A stretch of DNA of 64,000 nt from Sporosarcina oncorhynchi. GTDB taxonomy: Bacteria; Bacillota; Bacilli; Bacillales_A; Planococcaceae. The notes under the pieces were generated by a model. The model was not told where the DNA came from. It saw nothing but the letters and a program-made list of their open reading frames with translations, and searched no databases. Of this stretch, positions 9,077 to 17,478 are shown piece by piece. The first letter of the stretch is position 1. Every line of letters starts with the position of its first letter. The translations under genes were made by a program, and so were the position numbers. The stretch is from contig NZ_CP129118.1 in NCBI RefSeq assembly GCF_033304615.1, forward strand, positions 1,546,001-1,610,000, read 5' to 3'.

Positions 9077-10219
9077 TTAAAGGTTCTCGCCGCAATCCCC
9101 ACAGAATTTTGCTGTCGGCCCATTCAGCATGCCACAGGAAGGACATTTTTTCTCGGTCACTTGTTGTGCACCACATTCGCCACAAAACTTGGAACCCTCT
9201 TTGATAGTTGCTTTACAGCTCGTACAAGAAGCCGTTTGCTCTTTAACAGTCTTACCGCATTCTGGACAGAATTTAGCGTTAGCTCTAATTTGTGCCTGAC
9301 AATGCGGGCAAGCAATTTTCGCAGGTTCGGCTGGTGAAGATGGAGCGGTATTTTGCTGATTCGACGTAAATGCGCCAGCCATCGCATTCCCGATAGCTGC
9401 TCCAGCACCAATACCAGCGCCAGTAGCCGCCATACCGCCGCCTTCGTTCCGCGCTGCTTCTCGTATTGCTTCTGCAGCCTGGAATTGTGTATAGGTATTC
9501 ATGTCGCCGAGTACGCCCATCGTTGTGCGCTTGTCCATCGCCTGTTCCACTTCTTTTGGTAAAGAAAGGTTTTCTATATAGAGAGATGTAATTTCAAATC
9601 CAAATTTGGCAAAGCGTTCTTTCATTTTTTCTTTGCCTTGTGTACTAAGCTCGTCATAATACATCGCCAAGTCAAGCGCAGGTATTTTCGATTCTGCAAA
9701 CAGGTCTGTCAATCCGGACAGAATCATCTTTTTTAAATGACTTTCCACGTTTTCCGTATCATATGAACCGCTCGTTCCAAACAATTCCTTTAGGAAAACG
9801 ACAGGATCAGATACTTTATAGGAGTAAATACCGTATCCACGTAAACGGATCATGCCGAATTCAGGATCACGCATCATGATCGGATTGGACGTTCCCCATT
9901 TCTGGTTGATAAATTGTTTTGTATTTACAAAATAGACTTCTGCTTTAAAAGGTGAGTTGAAACCTGTTTTCCACGACTTCAATTTCGTCAGTATTGGCAA
10001 GTTTTGTGTATACAGTACATGATGTCCAGGCGTGAAGACATCAGCAATTTCTCCTTCATTTACAAAAATCGCTACTTGCGATTCGCGGACTATTAAACTT
10101 GCGCCCATTTTGATTTCATTATTTTGAACCGGAAAACGGTAAACCATTGTATTGGAATTTTGGTCGGTCCATTCAATGACTTCGATGAACTGCCCTTTAA
10201 AAAAGTTGAAAATACCCAT
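9077..10219 (-). CDS. SPFH-domain protein with C-terminal zinc ribbons (YdjI-like)
   Basis: A 380-residue protein. The SPFH/virion-core-like domain covers about residues 1-260 (FFKGQFIEVIEWTD at the N-terminus). A Gly/Ala-rich hinge follows, then three zinc ribbons: CPHCQ...CPECG, CTSCK...CGECG and CPSCG...CGDCG. I place the start at ATG 10219, about 8 nt after AAGGGGG; ATG 10225 is too close to it and the frame stays open further upstream without a ribosome site. SPFH proteins scaffold membrane domains. Paired with the YdjG-like gene it suggests a membrane-stress complex. Three ribbons on one tail are notable. Confidence 0.78.
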   Translation of the reverse strand: MGIFNFFKGQFIEVIEWTDQNSNTMVYRFPVQNNEIKMGASLIVRESQVAIFVNEGEIADVFTPGHHVLYTQNLPILTKLKSWKTGFNSPFKAEVYFVNTKQFINQKWGTSNPIMMRDPEFGMIRLRGYGIYSYKVSDPVVFLKELFGTSGSYDTENVESHLKKMILSGLTDLFAESKIPALDLAMYYDELSTQGKEKMKERFAKFGFEITSLYIENLSLPKEVEQAMDKRTTMGVLGDMNTYTQFQAAEAIREAARNEGGGMAATGAGIGAGAAIGNAMAGAFTSNQQNTAPSSPAEPAKIACPHCQAQIRANAKFCPECGKTVKEQTASCTSCKATIKEGSKFCGECGAQQVTEKKCPSCGMLNGPTAKFCGDCGENL

Positions 10220-10389
10220 ATCCATCCCCCTTGTAAACTTTAGGTCATTATAACATATATACGGACAGCTTCTTAAAAGGTTTCGTAACATATGTTTTAC
10301 TATGCATGACTTGCGCGAGAAAAAGATGTACAATGAACTGAATACTCATTCATTGTGAGAAGAACGATTAACCAAAGGAGTTTTTTCCT

Positions 10390-11334
10390 ATGATTCATAA
10401 GATTGTTATACCGACACCATTTGCGGTCGGAGATGTGAATGCATTTGTTGTGAAAGGTGACTGTCTGTCACTTGTCGATGCCGGACCCAAAACACCTGAC
10501 GCCTATGAAGCTTTGAAAACAGGATTAAAAGAAATCGGATATACGTTTAATGATATTGAACAGGTATTTTTGACGCATCACCATCCTGACCATGCGGGAT
10601 GGATGGACGCATTCGATAAAGCCGAAGTGATCGGACATCCTTACACTGATCTTTGGTTGAAAAGAGATGAAGAATTCATGGCGTTTCATGATCGGTTCTA
10701 TTTAGAACGTCTTCATGAAGAAGGGGTTCCCGAAGAGTATTTCAGTTGGATTGAAAAAATGAAACGCCCAATTAAGCTAATGGGTGATCGTACACTGGAC
10801 CGAGAAACGAACGAAGGTGATGACTGGCTTGGTCATCCGGGTTGGAAAGTTTTAGAGACACTCGGACATGCGCAAAGCCATCTAGCCTTATTTAATGAAC
10901 GGACGGGCGAAATGATCGGGGGCGATTTAGTTTTGGAAAAGGTTTCATCAAATCCATTAATTGAACCTCCTTTCAATCCATCCGATGAACGTCCGAAATC
11001 TTTATTGCAATACAATGATTCATTGAAAAGACTGTTGGATATGCCGATCGACATGATTTACAGCGGGCATGGTAATGAAGTGAAGAATATTCATTCTCTA
11101 ATTGAATCCAGACTTCAAAAACAGCATGAACGTGCAATGAAAGTGCACGGCATGCTTGCAGGCAGAAGTAAAACTATCTATGAAGTGACTGCCGAATTAT
11201 TCCCGGCTGTCTATTTAAAAGAGTTGGGGCTGACCTTGTCGGAAACAATTGGACAGACCGATTATTTGCTTTCAAAAGGGCTGATTAAGCAAACTGCGGA
11301 TGAAAGTGGTATTTTGAAATATGAGCAGCAATAA
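10390..11334 (+). CDS. MBL-fold metallohydrolase (YqjP type)
   Basis: A 314-residue metallo-beta-lactamase-fold hydrolase. The metal site is THHHPDHAGW (His-x-His-x-Asp-His), then ETLGHAQSHLAL (His), GGDLVLE (Asp) and YSGHGNEV (His), so the site is complete. The C-terminal about 80 residues form a winged-helix-like domain typical of the LACTB2/YqjP group. Ribosome site AAAGGAG precedes ATG 10390. Its last 14 nt overlap yqjQ, as in Bacillus yqjPQ. The substrate is not known. Confidence 0.85.
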   Translation: MIHKIVIPTPFAVGDVNAFVVKGDCLSLVDAGPKTPDAYEALKTGLKEIGYTFNDIEQVFLTHHHPDHAGWMDAFDKAEVIGHPYTDLWLKRDEEFMAFHDRFYLERLHEEGVPEEYFSWIEKMKRPIKLMGDRTLDRETNEGDDWLGHPGWKVLETLGHAQSHLALFNERTGEMIGGDLVLEKVSSNPLIEPPFNPSDERPKSLLQYNDSLKRLLDMPIDMIYSGHGNEVKNIHSLIESRLQKQHERAMKVHGMLAGRSKTIYEVTAELFPAVYLKELGLTLSETIGQTDYLLSKGLIKQTADESGILKYEQQ

Positions 11335-12079
11335 GAAGGTTCTTATTACTGGAGCAACGAGTGGGGTAGGCTATGCGGTTGCCATGAGGTTGCTCGCCGA
11401 TACAGACAGGTTTACGGTATATGCTACTGGAAGAGCACCAGATAAGATCTGGCAGTTGCAAAATGAAGGTGCGGTAGCCGTCCGTTCTGACTTTTCCGTA
11501 CCCGGTCAAATGGACAAATTGCTGGAGGAAATGCCCCCTCCTGATATTGTCATCTTCTCAGCTGGTGTCGGACTATTTGAATCAGCTCACAAAATTTCTG
11601 ATGAATCGATTCAGAACATGATAGATCTGAACGTCGTTGTACCGATGGAACTCACAAAACGAGTTCTTCCAACTATGATAGAACGACAGCAAGGGCAACT
11701 GATCTATATCGGGTCTCAAGCCGGTAAAGTGGCAACTCCAAAAGCGTCCGTCTACGCGGCTTCAAAACATGCATTGATAGGCTATACAAATGCCTTAAGA
11801 ATGGAAGTTGCAGAGTACGGTATTAATGTGTCAGTCGTACATCCAGGACCAATCGATACACCATTCATCGATGAAGCCGATCAGACAGGAAATTATCGAA
11901 AATCTCTCGGCAGACATCTCTTGAAAGTCGACACAGTGGCCGACGCCGTTTTACGAATGATCGATAAACCGGCGAGGGAAGTGAATGTGCCAGGCATTAT
12001 GGGTGTGACTAGTAAACTGTATGCGTTGGCACCTACATTGATTGAGAAACTTGGTAAAAAGTACTTCATGAAAAAATAG
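11321..12079 (+). CDS. Short-chain dehydrogenase/reductase (YqjQ type)
   Basis: A 252-residue classical SDR: the cofactor motif is LITGATSGVGYAVA, the structural Asn motif is FSAGVGL (variant of NNAG), and the catalytic set is IGSQAG (Ser) with YAASKHA (Tyr and Lys). PGPIDTPF is the family's loop after the catalytic strand. Translation starts inside the preceding gene by a 14-nt overlap, so the two proteins are probably made in step. The substrate cannot be predicted. Confidence 0.88.
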   Translation: MSSNKKVLITGATSGVGYAVAMRLLADTDRFTVYATGRAPDKIWQLQNEGAVAVRSDFSVPGQMDKLLEEMPPPDIVIFSAGVGLFESAHKISDESIQNMIDLNVVVPMELTKRVLPTMIERQQGQLIYIGSQAGKVATPKASVYAASKHALIGYTNALRMEVAEYGINVSVVHPGPIDTPFIDEADQTGNYRKSLGRHLLKVDTVADAVLRMIDKPAREVNVPGIMGVTSKLYALAPTLIEKLGKKYFMKK

Positions 12080-12085
12080 CACTAA

Positions 12086-12120
12086 GAAAAAGCATGCTCC
12101 TATTAGGAACATGCTTTTTC
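12086..12120 (+). terminator. Terminator after yqjQ
   Basis: An 11-bp stem GAAAAAGCATG / CATGCTTTTTC with a 13-nt loop ends the yqjPQ operon. Confidence 0.85.
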
Positions 12121-12600
12121 TACATATCACGGAAAACTTGTTGTTAAATCACTTTCACCAAACTGTTCTTCCTGACAAACAATTAGCGCCCGTCAGTGCA
12201 GTTTGAGATAACTGAACCCTGAGTTTACATTTGCATAGATGGCTTCACAGAAAATCGTGTTAGCCGCTAATACGGGAATCAGTTTCAAGTTGCACTTCCA
12301 CAAAAAATCATCCATTACCATTACAAAGTGGCTGGAACTTATAAATACCTGTACTCCGTTCCAGACGAGTGTACCACTTGCCAGTAAACAAATTTTCCGC
12401 CAAGGCTGTGCAAATCTCCATGAATTCGAGATCAAATGTCCAATTCGTATTCGATGGAAGTTGTGCCTTGTATTCTATCTATACCCAAGAAGATAGAAGC
12501 TAAACATTTAATTAGCAAATCCCTTCATTTTTTTAAAAAAACTTTAGATGGAACGATTTTTCGCTTATTTAACAGTGAACAGCTACATGAAATAGTAAGC
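12121..12600. other. Gene-poor stretch with broken reading frames
   Basis: About 480 nt without a convincing gene. Frames on both strands up to 85 codons lack ribosome sites. One plus-strand frame (about 12270-12390) reads HYHYKVAGTYKYL then VPDECTTC before a stop, which has a protein-like look and could be the remnant of a decayed gene. A weak -10 (TATACT, 12605-12610) for the next gene lies just beyond. Confidence 0.4.
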
Positions 12601-12657
12601 GTGTTATACTAAAAATAAGTAAATAGAACATCAGGAAAAGTGTCCGGAGGTGTCTTT

Positions 12658-13581
12658 TTGAAGACTGTAACAATAGAAGAAGTTGTAAAGCGGTTTAAAA
12701 TGGAAGTGCTAATTGGAACGGATCAATTAGATCGTATATTAAAAAAAACGAAAGTTCGCAGACCAGGACTTGAGTTTATGGACAAATTCGATTTCATAGC
12801 AACCGAGCATGTGCAAATACTCGGTAAAAATGAAATCAACTATTTACATACATTATCTGATGAAGAATGTAAAATTAGGATTGCAAATATCGTGCAATAC
12901 GAGCCGCCTTGCATCGTTATTACATCCAATCAGGAAGAGCCGTTAGGTTTGCGGCAATATTGCACAGAAGAGCATATTCCCGTATTACGGACAAAAGACT
13001 CAACAAGCGAGATGAGTGCCAAGTTGGATGCATACGTGACGAAAGCTATGGCCCCTGAAATTGCAGTGCATGGCGTATGTGTGAACGTAGCAGGTATCGG
13101 CATTTTATTGAGAGGGAAGTCAGGCGTCGGGAAAAGTGAAACTGCTCATACATTGATTGGCAGAGGTCACCGACTAATTGCCGATGATATCGTTGTTTTA
13201 AAAAAGTTGAGCCCACAAACATTACTCGGTACGCACAATGAAAAGAACAAAGAATTTCTAGCCTTGCGAAGTATTGGACTGCTGAATGTCGTCCGTTTAT
13301 ATGGAAGGGCCGCGTTTCAGGAAGAAAGCAGAATTGCCCTTGATATTGAATTGACGGAATGGCAGGATAATGCACTGAACAATGAACTTGAGCTGGATAC
13401 TAAATATAAAACATATATGGACGTTCAAATACCACATATTCAAATTCAGTTGCAACCAGGAAGGGATGTAGCGGGTTTAATTGAAGCTGCGGCCAATAAT
13501 TGGTATTTAATGCAGCAAGGGTATAGTGCTGTTGAGGAATTTATGAAAAGATTAGAACCGGAGTTCAACGAGTCAGAATGA
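12658..13581 (+). CDS. hprK: HPr kinase/phosphorylase, divergent
   Basis: A 307-residue HPr(Ser) kinase/phosphorylase. It has the N-terminal domain with ILGKNEINYL, the conserved His in AVHGV (H138), Walker A GKSGVGKS (153-160), and the IADD Asp pair (D176/D177). The family signature, normally LLEIRGLGIINV, reads FLALRSIGLLNV, so the signature Glu is Ala202 while Arg204 is kept. I chose TTG 12658, 7 nt after CCGGAGG; an upstream GTG at 12640 would contain that ribosome site. It phosphorylates Ser46 of HPr in carbon catabolite control. The usual neighbour lgt is absent and a DUF2785 gene follows, so this may be a second copy. Confidence 0.85.
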   Translation: MKTVTIEEVVKRFKMEVLIGTDQLDRILKKTKVRRPGLEFMDKFDFIATEHVQILGKNEINYLHTLSDEECKIRIANIVQYEPPCIVITSNQEEPLGLRQYCTEEHIPVLRTKDSTSEMSAKLDAYVTKAMAPEIAVHGVCVNVAGIGILLRGKSGVGKSETAHTLIGRGHRLIADDIVVLKKLSPQTLLGTHNEKNKEFLALRSIGLLNVVRLYGRAAFQEESRIALDIELTEWQDNALNNELELDTKYKTYMDVQIPHIQIQLQPGRDVAGLIEAAANNWYLMQQGYSAVEEFMKRLEPEFNESE

Positions 13582-13615
13582 TTTAACCGATCATGTCTGA
13601 AGAAAGAGGTAGGAA

Positions 13616-14443
13616 ATGAGAAAGCAATTGATAGATTTGTTGGCAATGAACGATGAGCAGTGCAGAATCTATATGGAAAATGACGGAGAGTCAATTTTCA
13701 CCTATATGCTTGAAAATGTAGGAACGACAGACAGTGAGCTCCGTGATGAAATTATTTACCGTCTGCTAGTAAAGCTGTTATCGGGAAATCATTTAACCAC
13801 TGCACAAATGGAACGAGCGACTGAAGAATTGATCAGTGATCGGTATCTTTTCAATTCTATTGGTGAAAAGGACACGGATACTGTGTTCATACGCTCATTT
13901 GCCGCACTATGGCTAACAGGAATCTTTTGGGTCGATAAAGAACAACCTTTTATGAATTCCGAGCTAAGAAGTTTGGCAATGGAAAAATGTGTACACTATT
14001 TATACAAAGAAAATGATGTGCGCGGTTATACTGCAAATGGATGGGCGCATGCTATTGCCCACGGTGCAGACCTTTATAGGATGATTGCGACCCATCCGTC
14101 CGTTGAACAACGACTGATACCTGTTATTTTAGGAGGTCTATCGACGTGTTTCTTCAAAGGTGGCGTCTATGTAGATGATGAGGATGAACGATTTGTAACT
14201 ATCGTAACAGCATTAGTAGCAGATGATTATCCAGAAGAAGTTTTACTGGAATGGGTAGAACAGATATTTGACCGTCTCGACAGAGAAGTTGCAGAATTCG
14301 GGCAGTCACCTTCATTCTTGCATTCACGCACCAATATTTTGCAGTTTATGAAAACACTTTACTTTGCATTGAAAAAAAGCCATTCCGCACATCAATTGCG
14401 ATCGGCCGTTTCGTATTTTATTCAAAAATGGCAAAGGACTTAA
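13616..14443 (+). CDS. DUF2785 family protein
   Basis: A 275-residue soluble protein of unknown function. The recognisable family motif is NGWAHAIAHGAD near residue 140, followed by a helical region. It looks all-alpha throughout, HEAT-like, with no signal peptide or membrane segment. The start ATG follows GAGGTAGGAA, 34 nt after hprK, so the two are probably one transcript, with a good terminator after it. The link to HPr kinase is only by position. Confidence 0.8.
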   Translation: MRKQLIDLLAMNDEQCRIYMENDGESIFTYMLENVGTTDSELRDEIIYRLLVKLLSGNHLTTAQMERATEELISDRYLFNSIGEKDTDTVFIRSFAALWLTGIFWVDKEQPFMNSELRSLAMEKCVHYLYKENDVRGYTANGWAHAIAHGADLYRMIATHPSVEQRLIPVILGGLSTCFFKGGVYVDDEDERFVTIVTALVADDYPEEVLLEWVEQIFDRLDREVAEFGQSPSFLHSRTNILQFMKTLYFALKKSHSAHQLRSAVSYFIQKWQRT

Positions 14444-14471
14444 CCAGCAATCTTTGACGTGCAGCCCAGCA

Positions 14472-14499
14472 AAGACCTTCGAAACAGAAGGTCTTTTTT
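14472..14499 (+). terminator. Terminator after the hprK/DUF2785 unit
   Basis: Stem AAGACCTTC / GAAGGTCTT with a 6-nt loop followed by a T-run. Confidence 0.85.
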
Positions 14500-14541
14500 G
14501 TTATACTTGAAAAAACAACATCGACATAGGAGGTCCTTATA

Positions 14542-15198
14542 ATGAATAGCCAAACTAAAGAGGTTAGTAACAATAGTGAAATTAAAACAGCTACATTTGG
14601 GATGGGCTGTTTTTGGGGGCCAGACTCCCGATTCGGCAGCCTCCGTGGTGTTTTACGTACACGGGTAGGCTATTCAGGGGGGACGACCGAATTCCCGAGC
14701 TATCGTCAGCTCGGAGACCATACTGAGACAGTTGAAATTGATTTTGATGATTCGATTATTAGTTATGAAGAAATACTGCGACATTTCTGGAACAACCATT
14801 ATCCGAACAGAGACCAATATAAAGGGACACAATATATTTCACTCTTGCGTTTTCGTAGCGATGAGCAACTCGATGCAATTGAACACGTAAAAGCAGAGAT
14901 GGAAATAAAAATCGGTGAAAAGATTGAAACAGATATTGCGCCATTTGAAAACTTTACATTAGCCGAAGAGCGCCATCAGAAGTATTATTTGAAACGGTAT
15001 CCTAAAGCAATCGAACAGTTGAAGGATTTATATCCGGATCTTGAATCACTCGAGAATTCCACTTTTGCAGCTCGCTTAAATGGATTTGTAAAAGGTTTTG
15101 GAAGAAAGGAAGATTTACTAGAAGAGATTTCTCATTGGGAAATGGATGAGGTGGAAAAGGTAAAACTGAGCAGAACATTGAATGACATGAAATGGTGA
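14542..15198 (+). CDS. Peptide methionine sulfoxide reductase A homologue, single Cys
   Basis: A 218-residue MsrA-fold protein with MGCFWGPDSRFG (nucleophile C23) and RVGYSGG. It differs from standard MsrA: the active-site Glu of the GCFWG-x-E motif is Asp, the TGHAE segment is replaced by LGDHTETVEI, and C23 is the only cysteine, so no resolving Cys exists in the chain. It may reduce methionine-S-sulfoxide with external thiols, or have shifted function. RBS AGGAGG precedes ATG 14542. It is flanked by its own terminator-separated neighbours, so it is probably monocistronic. Confidence 0.82.
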   Translation: MNSQTKEVSNNSEIKTATFGMGCFWGPDSRFGSLRGVLRTRVGYSGGTTEFPSYRQLGDHTETVEIDFDDSIISYEEILRHFWNNHYPNRDQYKGTQYISLLRFRSDEQLDAIEHVKAEMEIKIGEKIETDIAPFENFTLAEERHQKYYLKRYPKAIEQLKDLYPDLESLENSTFAARLNGFVKGFGRKEDLLEEISHWEMDEVEKVKLSRTLNDMKW

Positions 15199-15260
15199 AT
15201 TGTTTTCAGCATGATTAGAAGGAAGTCGGCCAAATTGAATGTTTTAGCCGACGTTAACGT

Positions 15261-15713
15261 TCATGAAGAATACGGGAGTATTAGCTCCTTAACTTGCACT
15301 TCAACATTCCCTTGTAATGCACGGCTGATCATACAGGAAGATTCAGCTTTCTCGACTAGTTTCTTGGCCAGCATAAAATCTTTCTCACTCGCATTTTCAG
15401 CCAACATAATTGTTGGCTTATGTATAATCTTTTTATACGTGATGACGCCGTTAGTGACATCTACAATGCCCAGCGATTCCATCTGCAAATCAGACTTTTT
15501 AAGATTGCTTCGCTCCATCATGGCAGCAAGTGTGATTATATAACAAGTTGCTGCTGCCCCGAGTAACATTTCATCCGGATTCGTGCCGATTCCCGGACCA
15601 TCCATTTCGGGAGGAATGGAAACTTTTGTCTTCAAGTTTTTCATCTCAATCGATCCGACATCATTTCTCAAGCCTGGCCAATTGGCATGTAAATGAAATT
15701 CGTGTTCCGCCAT
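15261..15713 (-). CDS. OsmC-family protein
   Basis: A 150-residue OsmC/Ohr-fold protein. The GTNPDEMLLGAAATCYIITL segment holds the helix with the first redox Cys, and KAESSCMISRAL carries the second Cys of the family pair. Both are present, so thiol peroxidase activity on organic hydroperoxides is plausible. It fits the neighbouring MsrA-like gene as an oxidative-stress cluster, though the two genes are convergent and not an operon. A weak hairpin without a T-run (15225-15252) lies between them. Confidence 0.82.
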   Translation of the reverse strand: MAEHEFHLHANWPGLRNDVGSIEMKNLKTKVSIPPEMDGPGIGTNPDEMLLGAAATCYIITLAAMMERSNLKKSDLQMESLGIVDVTNGVITYKKIIHKPTIMLAENASEKDFMLAKKLVEKAESSCMISRALQGNVEVQVKELILPYSS

Positions 15714-15828
15714 TCTAATCGCTTCCTTTCTAATTCATTCAAGTATAACTCACTTGACGTGTAATCCATTAGTGAAATTAAGTATGAAAACAATAGGTAT
15801 TATTTCGATTAGCACAGTCTTAACAAAA

Positions 15829-15873
15829 CCCACATATAGTAGATGATGATAAACATGTGTGTGGGGGGATTAT
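15829..15873 (+). promoter_or_regulatory. Hairpin that could hide the ytaF ribosome site
   Basis: CCCACATATA (15829-15838) can pair with TGTGTGTGGG (15856-15865), 10 bp including two G-U pairs. The right arm contains the start of the GGGGGG Shine-Dalgarno tract of the gene starting at 15874. Confidence 0.4.
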
Positions 15874-16422
15874 ATGTCAGTTGTGACTGTGTTATTGATT
15901 GGCATTGTAGCCAATCTGGACAATGTCGGAATCAGTATTTCCTATGGTTTGCGTTTCAATCGCATTCCATTCAAATATAATCTAACCATTTCATTTATTT
16001 CAATGGTTTTTGCGATTATCAGTTTAGAAGCAGGAGCCTACTTTGCAGATATCTTAAAGACCCAAGCTGCCAATTTAATTGGTGGGTCTTTGCTAATTGC
16101 TATTGGTATTTGGCTAATAATCAAATCGATATTCTTTGAACAAGCGCCTACAAGAAAAGAAATTACTACAATTGATTTGCGTGAAGCTGTGACTGTTGGT
16201 TTCATCATGGCATTGAACTGCTTGACAATCGGTTTTGGCGCTGGAATAACGGGTGCTCCATCTTTGCAGACAGCTTTTTCTATCGGAGTTTTCTCTATCG
16301 TTTCGATCATTATCGGTGTTGAGCTTGGCCATAAAATTGGCAACACATGGTTTGGGAAAAATGCCGATAATGTCGGTGCGATATTACTAATCATCATTGG
16401 ATTGTACGAAATTTTTATTTAA
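15874..16422 (+). CDS. ytaF: YtaF/MntP-like membrane protein
   Basis: A 182-residue integral membrane protein with about six hydrophobic segments. The two-repeat pattern with NLDNVGISISYGLRF in the first half and ALNCLTIGFGAG in the second is that of the YtaF/MntP manganese-exporter family; the paired Asp/Asn residues in these helices are the likely cation site. In Bacillus YtaF is a sporulation membrane protein. ATG 15874, 5 nt after GGGGGG, is preferred over the GTG at 15859. It is monocistronic, with a possible RNA hairpin in the leader. Confidence 0.8.
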   Translation: MSVVTVLLIGIVANLDNVGISISYGLRFNRIPFKYNLTISFISMVFAIISLEAGAYFADILKTQAANLIGGSLLIAIGIWLIIKSIFFEQAPTRKEITTIDLREAVTVGFIMALNCLTIGFGAGITGAPSLQTAFSIGVFSIVSIIIGVELGHKIGNTWFGKNADNVGAILLIIIGLYEIFI

Positions 16423-16468
16423 TAGCTTAAGGATAAAACGCATCCCTTTAGCGGAGCAATGTAAAACC

Positions 16469-16641
16469 GTTGATTTGCGTTCCAGCCGTTCGCTTTCCAG
16501 AGGGCGTGGCTTGGCCCTATTTCTATGCACTTCAGAAATTAAGGCATAAGTCCAGGCTCTCAAGACGAGTGCAAAGATATGCTCGAAAAGCTATCGCTTT
16601 TGCTAATCCTCTCGGAGTCAACGGCTTGCACTTCAATCAAC
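16469..16641 (-). repeat. Imperfect palindromic repeat element, copy A
   Basis: A 173-bp element bounded by imperfect 22-bp inverted ends: GTTGATTTGCGTTCCAGCCG at the left and, inverted, GTTGATTGAAGTGCAAGCCG at the right. The left part also holds CGCTTTCC, the complement of the GGAAAGCG motif in copy B (17339-17478), so it is a copy in opposite orientation with a degenerate centre. Short frames inside it are not genes. Elements of this kind are scattered between genes in Bacillales genomes; that is from general knowledge. Confidence 0.65.
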
Positions 16642-16714
16642 TAAAAGTGCGGTACTTCACAATCGCAACCGTTAACTGAATAAGAAAATGACTGAAACGC
16701 AGCTATATGGCGTG

Positions 16715-17250
16715 TTATGTAAAGTCTTTTAAAGTTATTTCTAGTGTATCTCCATCAAGTTCTACCACAAAATTATTGTCCCAATTTACTACCTCCTTAC
16801 ATGTGATTGATAACTTATTATTAGACCAACCATTAAATTTAATCATGTCCATCATTTCTAATGGACTTTCCAAAAGCACCTTATTTTTTAAATTTGATTC
16901 TATTTTTTCAATACTATAATAATCAGCTATTATGAATTCTCCTGATGAAGTTACAGTTAAACTTTGATATAGATGTTGGGACTCATATTCGATAATTTCT
17001 CCACTAAGACAATCCATTTGAAATAAATAATCTGAAGTGAGAACTAGAACATTGTTATATTTCTTAGATAATGCAACAGCCACGGTAACCCTCTGAATTC
17101 ACCACACCATTCATTAAAATCCTCATTCTCAAATTTTACCCATGTCCAACTTTGGGAATTCCATGGATTTGTAACATCATAAATCCTCTCCCTGTATTGT
17201 CCCGAATATGGTTGATTTATTATTTCTGCTTTGGTTATCAACTCATCCAT
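16715..17250 (-). pseudogene. Frameshifted orphan gene of unknown function
   Basis: Two overlapping minus-strand frames appear to be one gene cut by a frameshift near 17083-17100. The upstream part (from ATG 17250) reads protein-like with TWVKFENEDFNEWCGEFRG; the downstream part continues as VAVALSKKYNNVLVLTSDYL to a stop at 16715. Joined, it would be about 175 residues, soluble, beta-rich with Trp-rich motifs and a D-Y-L-F repeat-like propeller feel. GGAGG lies just before the start. I do not recognise the family; an immunity-type or WD-like protein is a guess. It sits between two repeat copies and is AT-richer than its surroundings. Confidence 0.6.
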
Positions 17251-17338
17251 CCTCCATAAAAAAATAAGTATTTATTTGTACTACCCTTGTTAAACTAATT
17301 GGCCCGTTTCTTGAATACAGGCCTTATAACAACTACGA

Positions 17339-17478
17339 TTTATTGCTTGGAGCGGAAGACGGCCGACTCCGGAGGGATTAGTGTGCGCCTTAAGACCCCG
17401 CAGTGTCGCGCTCTTTGCGACCGAGGAGGCTTAAGCCACACCCCTCGGAAAGCGTGCCGTCTGGAGCGTAAAGCAACA
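17339..17478 (+). repeat. Imperfect palindromic repeat element, copy B
   Basis: About 140 bp. The left end TTGCTTGGAGCGGAAGACGG and the right end GCCGTCTGGAGCGTAAAGCA are inverted versions of each other, with inner motifs GACTCCGGAGGGATTAG, AAGACCCCGCAG, GACCGAGGAGGCTTAAGCC and CGGAAAGCG. The many short complementary blocks would fold into a long branched hairpin. No open reading frame of worth lies inside. Confidence 0.75.

Noticed and set aside
12193..12496. Overlapping frames of 80-85 codons on both strands before hprK
   Set aside because: No ribosome site, no family resemblance and a composition like non-coding DNA; treated as intergenic.
15225..15252. GTCGGC/GCCGAC inverted repeat between msrA and the OsmC gene
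   Set aside because: The loop is long and there is no T-run on either strand, so a terminator is not supported.
16470..16679. A 69-codon plus-strand frame
   Set aside because: It lies within the palindromic repeat copy and has no ribosome site.
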